In this document: positions 18,833-26,868 of the stretch, piece by piece
How the letters are laid out: each line of letters starts with the position of its first letter
Numbering within the stretch: the first letter of the stretch is position 1
DNA from: Actinomycetes bacterium
GTDB lineage: Bacteria; Actinomycetota; Acidimicrobiia; Acidimicrobiales; Acidimicrobiaceae
Length of the DNA stretch: 59,220 nucleotides
Direction: 5' to 3'
Assembly (NCBI GenBank): GCA_021819725.1
Contig: JAKAQR010000014.1
Span: 1-59,220 of the forward strand
Notes under the pieces: generated by a model
What the model saw: the letters and a program-made list of their open reading frames with translations, nothing else
Told to the model about the DNA's origin: nothing
The model's database searches: none
Position numbers and translations under genes: made by a program

Positions 18833-18852
18833 TCATCCATGATGGTCGCGCG

Positions 18853-19602
18853 TTAGGCCTCGGTATATGAGGCCAAGGTGCCTGGGAGTGTATGCATGAT
18901 CCCATCAGCGGTGATCAACAGCCCGCGAAAGGAACCCTCGTGACCGATCCGCTCGAGGACTCGCACCCCTCCGGCGATCACCGCTGTCGCCAGCGCATCG
19001 GCAAGATAGAGTGGTGCCCCAACAACTGTGGCCGCGAACGCACCGAGCTCGTCGCCCAAGGGGTTGACGACATGACACCCCCGCTCGTAGAGTCCTGAGG
19101 TCGCGACCGCGCTATTGGTCTGGACCACCCCACACAGCCGATCGGCGTGGCGAGGATGGCGAATACCAACGTTGATCGGGGTGTCACTGTAGATTGCGAT
19201 ATCGCCACCACCGTTCACCACCGCCTCAGTTGCACCTGCGCTAATCATCATTCCAAGGATGCGCTCAGCCGCCCAACCCTTCACCAGTCCCGATGGGTCA
19301 AACCCACCAGGGACCGCCCACGGGTCAAAGTAGCCATCTGAGAGCTCCCGAGCAACCTCGCAGAGGGCGATCACCTCATCGAGTTCATCACTGTGAACGC
19401 CACGCTCACCCCGACGGAGACGACTGACCTCACTATCACTCCGGTAGGTGCTAAATACAGCGTCGATGCGTCCAAGCTCGGCCCTCGCACGTTCGACGAG
19501 CGACTCCCAGCCCACCTCGATCTGCTTCCCATCTTCCTCGTCAATCTGATCAGCTGCCGAAAGGGTAAAGACGGTGCCCATGGTCACAATATCGGTGAGC
19601 AC
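18853..19602 (-). CDS. apbE: ApbE-type FAD:protein FMN transferase
   Basis: A 249-residue flavin transferase that attaches FMN covalently to a Thr of FMN-binding domains. It shows MGTVFTL at the N-terminus, the STYRSDSEVSRL segment, DPSGLVKGWAAE, VNGGGDIA, GIRHP and the metal-binding DALATAV region. It overlaps the stop of the FMN-binding protein gene, so the two are translationally coupled, and the membrane reductase gene lies upstream in the same operon. The natural substrate is therefore the FMN-binding protein at 19602-20057. ApbE enzymes normally work outside the membrane; the start used here lacks a signal peptide, so the site of action or the true start is uncertain. Confidence 0.9.
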   Translation of the reverse strand: MLTDIVTMGTVFTLSAADQIDEEDGKQIEVGWESLVERARAELGRIDAVFSTYRSDSEVSRLRRGERGVHSDELDEVIALCEVARELSDGYFDPWAVPGGFDPSGLVKGWAAERILGMMISAGATEAVVNGGGDIAIYSDTPINVGIRHPRHADRLCGVVQTNSAVATSGLYERGCHVVNPLGDELGAFAATVVGAPLYLADALATAVIAGGVRVLERIGHEGSFRGLLITADGIMHTLPGTLASYTEA

Positions 19603-20057
19603 TACTTGCCTCGCAACTTGTTCAAAGCACCCTGTAACGAGTAGGCGAATCCCTGACTGGTGTAGGTAGCACCCGAAACGATCGCGATGGGAAGTCCTTG
19701 GGCTTTGAGTGCCTCCGCTCTTAGCGAAGGAACCGCAGCCTGTTCGATCTCGACCGAGTATGCCTCAAGGGCCTGGAACTTGGCGATGGAGATGTCAACG
19801 ATCTTGTGCGCCTTCACATCCACCGTCACCGCAATGTCACCGAAACCGTAGTTCGTCAACGGTCCGGTCACCGAGGTTGGTCCAGCTGGGAGCGCCACGT
19901 TGGTCGGTACCGCACCTTTGCCCCTGTTGGCCTTTGCGCTCCGATGGGCTTTGTCGATTGAGTTGACGCTCAGCTGAGTCTTGGCCCGAGAGTGCAGCGT
20001 GAGCACCCCAATGAGCCCCACGACCGTTGCCCCAAGTACCGTCAATGCCCTACGCAT
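19602..20057 (-). CDS. Exported FMN-binding domain protein
   Basis: A 151-residue protein with an N-terminal membrane helix (about 3-21), a Lys/Ala-rich linker and one FMN_bind domain (about 65-150). The flavinylation motif is VSGATYTS (T131 the likely acceptor). The Asp that normally begins the motif (three residues before the Ser) is Ala here. With the bis-heme membrane reductase upstream and ApbE downstream, it should carry electrons on the outer face of the membrane. The gene overlaps the apbE start by one base. Confidence 0.87.
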   Translation of the reverse strand: MRRALTVLGATVVGLIGVLTLHSRAKTQLSVNSIDKAHRSAKANRGKGAVPTNVALPAGPTSVTGPLTNYGFGDIAVTVDVKAHKIVDISIAKFQALEAYSVEIEQAAVPSLRAEALKAQGLPIAIVSGATYTSQGFAYSLQGALNKLRGK

Positions 20058-20111
20058 ACGCTCTTCCTTCCACGATTTTTGTCATCGCCATCCACCTATC
20101 CACTCCATTGG

Positions 20112-21476
20112 TTAAATCGTGTAAGGCTCTGCATGCACCTGACGCCGCTTAACGCCGAGCTGTACAAAGACATCTCGAACCGCCTCAACAAAACCGGGAG
20201 ACCCACTGATGAAGATATCCCGACTTCGGTAGTCCTTGATGTTGCCTGCGATGGTACGCAGATCCACCTCCGTGCGATCCCCACTCAAGATGTAGACCCT
20301 GCCGTTACGCTCGCTGACCAGTCGCTCGAGTTCGTCGAGTAACACCACATCGGTCTTGGCGGTGACACGCAACACCACCGCGGGCCGACTCTCACGGGGT
20401 AGATCCTCGAGCAGGCCCCGTACGGCGGTCACTCCGATTCCACCAGCGATGAGTAGCGCACGATCTCTGGCCCGTTGTGCCACGGTAAAATTGCCATAGG
20501 GGCCCTCAAACCAAACGTGGGTACCTACCTTCAGCTTGGCAAGGTTCGTTGAAAAGTCACCGATCGGCTTTACCATCAAGCGCAAGGTATCCTCCTGGCG
20601 ATCGACCACCGAGAACGGGTGGGCTTGCCACCATCGACCCCGGGTGAGAAAGCGCCACTCGAAGAACTGGCCTCCCTGAAGCGGGAGGTCTTCTAGATAA
20701 TGGCCCTCAAGAAGGATCTTAGTTACACCATTGGCTTGAGGTTCCACAGCCGCCACCCGCAATCCATGGCGCATGGAGCGTAGCAGCGGTACGAAAATAC
20801 GATAGGTGAGGATCGCAACTCCAGCCCCGATCCACGCTAGCCCCCACACCCATTGTGCGATGGGGTGGTTCACAAAGCTAGGACCGAGAGCCAACTCATG
20901 GGCAAAGGAGAGCACGAGGGCGACGTAGATCAAGAGATGTAGGAGCCACCAGTTCTCCCGCGAGAGGCGCTGGCGCAACCATGGCAGGGACACCAACCCG
21001 ATCAACAACATCAAACCCAGCGCGATGAAGGCAGTGATCATATCGGGGTAGCTGTTGATCAGCACACCGAGCTCATGGGTAAATCCTGTCTTCGCGATCT
21101 CGGCATAGGCCATCGTGGTGAGCACGGCGTGGGCGAGGATGAAGGAGATCGCGAGTATGGAGAGGTTTTTGTGCCAACCCATCACTCCACCCCTGCCCAA
21201 GGCTCGTTCAAGCATGGGCAGACGGGAGGCCATGAACACCATCACCAGAGCGAAGTAGGTGCCGATCAGTCCCGTCACCGATCCAAGGAAGAGCGCCCAA
21301 CCGCCTGGCGCGTGGATCTCATGCACCGTCCCGTCAACCAAGGGCAATCCGAGTATCACACCAAGGCCAATGCCTGCAACCGCCAAGGCAACCAACAGAC
21401 CAGTCTCACCTGAACGTCGGGATCGCGCCGAATCTGTCCGTGCAACCGCCGCGCCCGTGGGGGCCGAAACCTTCAT
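20112..21476 (-). CDS. Ferric-reductase-like transmembrane flavocytochrome
   Basis: A 454-residue membrane oxidoreductase. Six or so helices span about residues 28-235, with two pairs of heme-ligating His: H-x13-H in HKNLSILAISFILAH and H-x12-H in HLLIYVALVLSFAH. The C-terminal half is a ferredoxin-reductase module with an FAD-binding HPFSVVD motif, the LLIAGGIGVTAVRG nucleotide loop and a typical C-terminus. It should pass electrons from cytoplasmic NAD(P)H through two hemes to an outside acceptor, here probably the FMN-binding protein encoded next, and then to metal, oxygen or another acceptor. First gene of a three-gene operon with FMN_bind and apbE. The acceptor is unknown. Confidence 0.88.
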   Translation of the reverse strand: MKVSAPTGAAVARTDSARSRRSGETGLLVALAVAGIGLGVILGLPLVDGTVHEIHAPGGWALFLGSVTGLIGTYFALVMVFMASRLPMLERALGRGGVMGWHKNLSILAISFILAHAVLTTMAYAEIAKTGFTHELGVLINSYPDMITAFIALGLMLLIGLVSLPWLRQRLSRENWWLLHLLIYVALVLSFAHELALGPSFVNHPIAQWVWGLAWIGAGVAILTYRIFVPLLRSMRHGLRVAAVEPQANGVTKILLEGHYLEDLPLQGGQFFEWRFLTRGRWWQAHPFSVVDRQEDTLRLMVKPIGDFSTNLAKLKVGTHVWFEGPYGNFTVAQRARDRALLIAGGIGVTAVRGLLEDLPRESRPAVVLRVTAKTDVVLLDELERLVSERNGRVYILSGDRTEVDLRTIAGNIKDYRSRDIFISGSPGFVEAVRDVFVQLGVKRRQVHAEPYTI

Positions 21477-21607
21477 ACAACTCCTTTAGCCCAACCGGCA
21501 GGCACCCAATCACGTAACCAAAGTCGGAGAGCCCTGGGGCTCTCCGTCTTCCAGCATGCCGTGCGAAGCTTGGCATCGACTGAAGCCGAGCTGAGACAAG
21601 AAACTTC

Positions 21608-21949
21608 TTAACCCCTCTCGTCCAGCCGACGGTGAAGGTCAGTTACCAAGTTCTCGAGTTTCGTGAGCTGGCTACGATGCTCCCGGTGTGACTTGATGAG
21701 GTGAATGGTGCCGCCCGCCGCGATACAAGCGCCCAGGTCACTGGTAACGTTGGTATAGTTGCCGCCAACGAGCTCGGCAAAAGCCGAGACGTGCACCGAT
21801 ACCAACGGTAGCACGACCAGGTAGACCCCGAGCAGTGTCAGCAGGATGATGTGCGGTTTTGATGCCAGGATCCTCGGCACGAAGGCAAGGATGCGAACGA
21901 GTCGCGATTGGTGCGTTCCACTACCAGCCATCTCATCAACGGTGTCCAT
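21608..21949 (-). CDS. Small membrane protein of unknown function
   Basis: A 113-residue protein with two hydrophobic segments (about 35-60 and 68-85) and a C-terminal charged, probably coiled-coil tail (KSHREHRSQLTKLENLVTDLHRRLDERG). ATG 21949 is chosen over upstream starts because AAGGAG lies 7 bases before it. I do not recognise the family. It sits between the reductase operon and the TetR gene on the same strand. Confidence 0.6.
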   Translation of the reverse strand: MDTVDEMAGSGTHQSRLVRILAFVPRILASKPHIILLTLLGVYLVVLPLVSVHVSAFAELVGGNYTNVTSDLGACIAAGGTIHLIKSHREHRSQLTKLENLVTDLHRRLDERG

Positions 21950-22184
21950 TATCGGTCTCCTTTTCAAAGCAGTACGCTCAACTAAGTTGATGGACATGCT
22001 AGCTACCTCAAAGAAGGACGACCGAGAACTTGTGCGCCACACTTTGAGCCCATCGGTGGGGGAATCGCTCGTAGGCGCCTTACCGCGTCAGGGGCCAGAT
22101 TCCCCCCAAACGGTACGGTCGAGATGCTTTGCCGATGCCTTTTCCCTGTCTGATCGCCGGGCTAGGAGAGCCCGATCCCCCAAC

Positions 22185-22847
22185 TCACTCCCCGCCCTGC
22201 ACCACTTCGGCTTGGATAAAGAGGTGAAACTCCTCGACCGCGATCGCAAACGCTCGCTCGATCCGTGCGATGAGCTCGTCAGTCTCAGGGTGAAGCCGCT
22301 CCGGTAACTCCTGGAAGACCTCGCGAACCGCAGCACGCAGCGTACTAACGCCCAGTTTTGCGGCAACATCGGCACGAAACCGTGCGGTCTCCGCGTCAAC
22401 ACCTTCATCGACAAGACGATCCGTCAAGGCTTGAGCAACACGGAGCTCAAAATTCAGATAGTTCCTTACAAGCTGACCCGTGAGGTCTACCTCAGAACGA
22501 TAAGGGCGGAAAATTGGTACTTCAAGCACCGCATCCATACGTTGACGAATACCACTCACGATCGCCTCAAGGAGCGCCCGCAGTGGCTCCTCAGATCGAG
22601 GACGCCGTGTCACCTCTGCTTCGACAAGATCGAAGTATGAGATGAGGTCAAGCAGCAAGAGGTCATCCTTAGATTCGAAATACCGAAAGAAGGTGCGCTC
22701 TGATACATCCGCCTTATCGGTGATCTGGAGGATAGTGGTTTCAAGAAAGCCCTGCTGGGCGATGAGTTGGCGAGCAACCTCGATGATTCGCTCTCTTGTC
22801 GCCGCTTTTTTGATCTCACGGCGTCCAACTGGCTTGTTGATCTCCAT
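22185..22847 (-). CDS. TetR-family transcriptional regulator
   Basis: A 220-residue repressor. The N-terminal HTH covers about residues 10-58 (RERIIEVARQLIAQQGF, DVSERTFFRYFESKDDLL) and the rest is an all-helical ligand domain. The gene is divergent from the MMPL exporter at 23074, the standard layout for a repressor of its neighbour. The ATG at 22847 has no Shine-Dalgarno but is 8 bases after TAGGCT, with TTGATA 18 bases further upstream, so a leaderless message is likely. TTGGCAG repeats at 22901 and 22917 in the intergenic region are candidate operator half-sites. Confidence 0.9.
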   Translation of the reverse strand: MEINKPVGRREIKKAATRERIIEVARQLIAQQGFLETTILQITDKADVSERTFFRYFESKDDLLLLDLISYFDLVEAEVTRRPRSEEPLRALLEAIVSGIRQRMDAVLEVPIFRPYRSEVDLTGQLVRNYLNFELRVAQALTDRLVDEGVDAETARFRADVAAKLGVSTLRAAVREVFQELPERLHPETDELIARIERAFAIAVEEFHLFIQAEVVQGGE

Positions 22848-22855
22848 ATTCAATA

Positions 22856-22885
22856 AGCCTACCTGCCGGGCTTGGAAGATATCAA
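22856..22885 (-). promoter_or_regulatory. Promoter of the TetR gene
   Basis: Read on the minus strand: -35 TTGATA (22885-22880), 18-base spacer, -10 TAGGCT (22861-22856), and ATG eight bases later. Both hexamers fit the housekeeping consensus, and the distance predicts RNA starting at or within a base or two of the start codon. Confidence 0.55.
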
Positions 22886-22900
22886 TTCAGGCAAATCATT

Positions 22901-22923
22901 TTGGCAGCACCTGCATTTGGCAG
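22901..22923. promoter_or_regulatory. TTGGCAG direct repeat, candidate TetR operator
   Basis: TTGGCAG occurs at 22901-22907 and 22917-22923 in the TetR-MMPL intergenic region, 16 bases apart. It could be an operator for the TetR protein or overlap a -35 element of the exporter promoter. Direct rather than inverted orientation is unusual for TetR sites, so confidence is modest. Confidence 0.35.
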
Positions 22924-23073
22924 TACTGTCATCTGTTAGGATACGATGTCAGGCCAAGTTCAAGAACACCGAACGCGAGAACTGAGGGTAGTCATGCGGT
23001 CGCCGCCAGCTGTGGAATCCCCAAGAACCTCGCTCATCTGATCAAAGCGCAGAGATGTTTGAAGGGGGAATTG

Positions 23074-25263
23074 ATGAACAAGCAACCACATCGACTTGAT
23101 AGCGTCGGACGCGCATGCGCTCGTCATCCGTTCACAACGATCGCTATCTGGGTTGTCGTATTGGCCGCAACGCTCATCGGGCACCACGAGATCTCCGGTA
23201 TCTACCAGAACAACGTGAACCTGCCGGGGACCCAGTCCTCTACCGGGCTGGCACTGCTGGCCAAGAATGATCCAAAGGCATCTGGTTATACCGGACTCAT
23301 CGTCGTCACTAGCAAGGACCTCATATCCCAAGGAGGCGCGCTCACCCAAGCCGAACAGAACCTAGCCCGCCTCAAAGATGTGATCTCAGTGAGCAATCCA
23401 CTCGCCCCCAGCTCGACAGGACTCTCGAAGTCACAAACCACCGCGCTGATCACCGTGCATCTCTCGGTGCTCCCCGCATCACTCGGGACCAGCTACGCGA
23501 ACTCGCTCTATCGTGCCATGGAGCCCGCGACGCACGCGGGCCTTATCGTCAACTATGGCGGTGGATTCGATGCCAATGTCAACCCACCGACCCGCGACGC
23601 CACGTCGGAGGCCATCGGCTTCGGCGTGGCTATCGTCGTCCTACTCGTGAGTTTTGGGAGTCTCGTCGCTGCCGGTCTACCCCTTCTGACCGCCGTCTTC
23701 AGTGTCGGCATCGGTGTCTCCATCCTCGGCATGGTCGCCAGCGTGATCACCTTCGCTACGGCTTCGCCGACGTTGGCGCTCATGATCGGCCTTGGAGTCG
23801 GGATCGATTATGCCGTCTTCTTGAGTACCCGTTTTCGCCAGCGAATCATGGACGGCCATGATCCTATTGATGCCGCCGGTCGCACAGTTGCGACCAGCGG
23901 GCACGCTGTCCTCGTGGCGGCAACCAGCGTATCAGTGGCGCTGTTTGGACTCTATGCCTCTGGCATCACCTTCTTTGGGCAGCTCGGCTTTGCCGCCTTC
24001 TTTGGCGTCCTCACCGCAGCTGCTGGCGCGATCACCCTGGTACCGGCTGGCCTCAGTCTCGCTGGACGCAGCATCGACCGTCTCCATCTTGGACCTGCCA
24101 AGGCCGAAGCGGGTGATCGAAATGACATGTGGCACCGCTATGCCCGTAGTCTGCAACGCAGGCCGGTCCTCTTCCTCTTTGCGGGTCTCATCCTTCTCGG
24201 CGTCCTCACCATTCCATTCTTCTCGATGCGGCTCGGAAACGTCGGCGACTCCTCCTACCCAACCTCTTTTACCTCACGTCGAGCCTATGATGAGGTAGCC
24301 CAGGCATTTGGCCGAGGTGCCAACGGTCCGCTCGTTGTGGTTCTTGACATCGACCACTACGACGGTTCTCCCACCACCCTCGCCAATGACCTCTACCAGC
24401 AGGTCAGCAAGGTTCCTGACATCGCCTCGGTCACTCCACCTGCGCCGACACCGAACTCGGCGCTCCTTATTTCAACCGTAGTGCCAAAGACGGGGCCGGA
24501 TAATCAGAAGACAACGACGCTCTACTCGACGTTGGTAAACACCACCATTCCAAAGGTCACCGCTGGTACCGGTGCACAGGGCTACGTCACCGGAGGTACA
24601 GCTCTACAGATTCAATTCGATCAAACCCTTGGCTCACATCTGATACTCACCATCCTGGCCGTGCTCGTGGTTGCCTTTTTCATTATCATGTCCGCCTTCC
24701 GCAGCCTGGTACTCGCCATCAAGGCAGTTGTCATGAACCTGCTGAGCATCGGGGCAGCCTACGGGGTGCTAGTCACCACCTTCCAATGGGGTTGGGGGCG
24801 GAGTCTGCTCGACGTACCGAACAAGGTCTCGATCGAGGCCTACGTTCCCCTCATCGTCTTCGCCGTCGTCTTTGGCCTCTCGATGGACTACGAAGTCTTT
24901 CTGCTTTCGAAGGTACGGGAGGTCTGGATACGGGCCCATGACAACACCGAGGCAGTCTCCGAGGGTCTCTCCTCCACCGGTCGTGTGATCTCTGCCGCCG
25001 CGTTGATCATGGCAAGCGTATTCTTCGCCTTTGCTGGATCACCTGATGTGGTCATCAAAATGTTCTCCATCGGTTTTGGGGTCAGCGTACTCATCGATGC
25101 AACCGTCGTGCGGCTTCTCTTGGTCCCCTCGATTATGACCCTGCTTGGTACGAAGAGCTGGTGGATACCCAAGTGGCTCGACAAGATTCTGCCCCACATC
25201 GAGGCAGAGGGTGTCGAAGACGACGAACCAACAATAGACGCAACGCTATCCGCGGTTGACTGA
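23074..25263 (+). CDS. MMPL-family RND-type exporter
   Basis: A 729-residue membrane transporter with the MmpL/MMPL duplication: a first helix near residue 20-40, an external loop domain, a block of five to six helices (about 175-330), a central cytosolic stretch, a second outside domain and a final helix block (about 520-700). The proton-relay type motifs GLGVGIDYAVFLSTRFRQ and FGLSMDYEVFLLSKVREV appear once in each half. ATG 23074 follows GAAGGGGGAATT; an upstream extension of the frame to 22642 lies over the TetR gene and is rejected. It is likely repressed by the divergent TetR protein. The cargo (lipid or drug) cannot be told from the sequence. Confidence 0.92.
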   Translation: MNKQPHRLDSVGRACARHPFTTIAIWVVVLAATLIGHHEISGIYQNNVNLPGTQSSTGLALLAKNDPKASGYTGLIVVTSKDLISQGGALTQAEQNLARLKDVISVSNPLAPSSTGLSKSQTTALITVHLSVLPASLGTSYANSLYRAMEPATHAGLIVNYGGGFDANVNPPTRDATSEAIGFGVAIVVLLVSFGSLVAAGLPLLTAVFSVGIGVSILGMVASVITFATASPTLALMIGLGVGIDYAVFLSTRFRQRIMDGHDPIDAAGRTVATSGHAVLVAATSVSVALFGLYASGITFFGQLGFAAFFGVLTAAAGAITLVPAGLSLAGRSIDRLHLGPAKAEAGDRNDMWHRYARSLQRRPVLFLFAGLILLGVLTIPFFSMRLGNVGDSSYPTSFTSRRAYDEVAQAFGRGANGPLVVVLDIDHYDGSPTTLANDLYQQVSKVPDIASVTPPAPTPNSALLISTVVPKTGPDNQKTTTLYSTLVNTTIPKVTAGTGAQGYVTGGTALQIQFDQTLGSHLILTILAVLVVAFFIIMSAFRSLVLAIKAVVMNLLSIGAAYGVLVTTFQWGWGRSLLDVPNKVSIEAYVPLIVFAVVFGLSMDYEVFLLSKVREVWIRAHDNTEAVSEGLSSTGRVISAAALIMASVFFAFAGSPDVVIKMFSIGFGVSVLIDATVVRLLLVPSIMTLLGTKSWWIPKWLDKILPHIEAEGVEDDEPTIDATLSAVD

Positions 25264-25276
25264 CTAGGCACGGCAC

Positions 25277-25303
25277 AATGCCTCACCTGTTCACAGAGGC
25301 ATT
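25277..25303 (+). terminator. Hairpin after the MMPL gene
   Basis: AATGCCTC and GAGGCATT form a perfect 8-bp stem with an 11-base loop, 13 bases after the exporter stop codon. There is no U tract. Position suggests a transcript end, separating the exporter from the aldolase-family gene that begins at 25324. Confidence 0.5.
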
Positions 25304-25323
25304 CGCCACTACACTGGGCCCCA

Positions 25324-26148
25324 ATGACTACCGAACAACCTGTACAACAGGGCGCGACCCGCCCCGGTTCTGACGACGCCAGCCAGGATCCGCTCTTTCG
25401 CGGAATCGGGGTGGCGCTCGTGACACTCTTTGACGATGCGGGAGAGCTGGACCTCAAGGCGACCGTCGAACATGGGGCACGTCTCGTCGAACTCGGGGTG
25501 ACTGGCATCTTGGTCGCGGGGACGACTGGTGAGGCCAGTGCTCTCGATGATAATGAGCGTGCACGCCTCATCCGCGAACTACGTGCCATCCTCCCCTCAT
25601 CCATACCCGTCTTTGCCGGCACCGGACAACCCTCTGCACGAGCCGCGGTGCACACCTCCAAACGAGCGATCGACAGCGGCGCCGACGCACTCCTTGTCCT
25701 GTCACCACCCAGATCCCTGGATCCACGCCCCTACTATGAGGCGATCGCCGAGGCATGCCCAACAGCCCCGATACTGGCCTACCACTTCCCCGCTGCCTCC
25801 TCGCCAGGGCTGTCGGTGGACGCTCTCTGTTCACTCCCAGTGATCGGCGTAAAGGACTCCAGCGGTGATGCCTCCAGGCTCCTCGAGGAGGTACGTCGCT
25901 TTGAGGGTGCCCTCTATGTCGGCAATCCAGTACTCCTCGCCCTCGCTGGTCTCCTCGCCATCAACGGAGCGATCCTTGCCGTCGCTAACCTCGATCCAGC
26001 CCTCTGCCGCCTTGCACTCGCCGGAGACGCCCAGGCACAACTCGCCATCGCTGAACTTCACCGCGTGACCGCCACTGGTTTCCCCAAAGCGATCAAACAC
26101 GAACTCCATCTCCGCTTTGGAACCCCTACCGGAGTTCGCCTCGGCTAA
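25324..26148 (+). CDS. DapA/NAL-family class I aldolase or lyase
   Basis: A 274-residue TIM-barrel protein of the dihydrodipicolinate synthase / N-acetylneuraminate lyase family. It has AGTTGEASAL (pyruvate carboxylate binding), YHFP in place of the usual YNxP with the catalytic Tyr, and the Schiff-base Lys in VIGVKDSSGD. Substrate cannot be assigned; the family includes lysine biosynthesis enzymes and many 2-keto acid aldolases. Isolated from lysine genes and next to a convergent catabolic operon, it is more likely catabolic. There is no Shine-Dalgarno; TACACT (25310-25315) lies 8 bases before the ATG, consistent with a leaderless transcript. It is slightly shorter than the family norm of about 290. 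Confidence 0.8.
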   Translation: MTTEQPVQQGATRPGSDDASQDPLFRGIGVALVTLFDDAGELDLKATVEHGARLVELGVTGILVAGTTGEASALDDNERARLIRELRAILPSSIPVFAGTGQPSARAAVHTSKRAIDSGADALLVLSPPRSLDPRPYYEAIAEACPTAPILAYHFPAASSPGLSVDALCSLPVIGVKDSSGDASRLLEEVRRFEGALYVGNPVLLALAGLLAINGAILAVANLDPALCRLALAGDAQAQLAIAELHRVTATGFPKAIKHELHLRFGTPTGVRLG

Positions 26149-26211
26149 CTTCGCCTTCACCCCACCGCGATTCGTCCTCCAAGCGAGTTGCCTTGCACTA
26201 CATCGGCGACA

Positions 26212-26865
26212 CTAGTGCCCCTCGGGTACCGTTGTCATCTGCGCTAGATACGTACATGCCGCTGATAACGAAGACAGATCTGCGTACTTTGCCTCAAGAT
26301 CGAAGAGGTTGGCCCGGTGGATCTCCTCCGTCCGATCACCAACCGCCTCGCGCACGATAATCGGGCGAAAGCCAGACTGCAGGGTGTCGAGTGCGCTGGC
26401 ACGAACGCAGCCCGAGGTGGAGACTCCGGCGATGAGGAGGGTATCCACCCCCTGATGGTGCAGCGCCGAGGCGAGCGAGGTGCCAAAAAAGGCAGAGGCG
26501 TACTGTTTCATGATGACGAGATCGGTGGGTGCTGGCATCAGTCGTTCGTCGAAGTCACGGAGCTCCGATCCCTCCTCAAAGACCCGCAGCGCGGGAACCT
26601 TCTGCCAAAAGTACCCTCCATCAACGCCTCCTTGGCGGTAGCTCACACCGGTGAAGACCACCGGGTGCCTCCACTCACGTGCGGTGGCGACCAACGTACT
26701 CGTCGCCTCGAGCACCCCCTCGTAGCGCACGGAATAGAGCGACGAGCGAGGATCGAGGTACGCCCGCACCAAGTCCACCACCAACACCGCAGGCCGCTCT
26801 CCAAAGCCCACCGATCCGGAGAATCCCGCCTTCCGGTAATCCGCATCCACGGAGGGATCCCCCAT
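26212..26865 (-). CDS. Isochorismatase-fold amidohydrolase, N-carbamoylsarcosine amidase-like
   Basis: A 217-residue cysteine hydrolase with the catalytic triad of the family: Asp in LVVDLVRAYLDP, Lys in DLVIMKQYASAFFGT, and nucleophilic Cys in AGVSTSGCVRASALD. The overall sequence pattern is closest to N-carbamoylsarcosine amidohydrolases, which release ammonia and CO2. The gene begins 3 bases after the hyuB stop, so it is the last gene of the operon with hydantoinase-type hyuA and hyuB. That context supports ring opening of an N-substituted hydantoin by HyuAB, then hydrolysis of the N-carbamoyl product here. Other amidase activities within the fold cannot be excluded. Confidence 0.82.
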   Translation of the reverse strand: MGDPSVDADYRKAGFSGSVGFGERPAVLVVDLVRAYLDPRSSLYSVRYEGVLEATSTLVATAREWRHPVVFTGVSYRQGGVDGGYFWQKVPALRVFEEGSELRDFDERLMPAPTDLVIMKQYASAFFGTSLASALHHQGVDTLLIAGVSTSGCVRASALDTLQSGFRPIIVREAVGDRTEEIHRANLFDLEAKYADLSSLSAACTYLAQMTTVPEGH

Positions 26866-26868
26866 GGC

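Noticed and set aside
18015..18842. 275-codon frame overlapping the DyP peroxidase gene in another phase
   Set aside because: Ser/Thr/Arg-rich shadow of the conserved peroxidase gene on the same strand.
22642..23073. N-terminal extension of the MMPL frame
   Set aside because: It overlaps the TetR gene antisense and the intergenic region; the real start at 23074 has a Shine-Dalgarno and the normal MMPL N-terminus.
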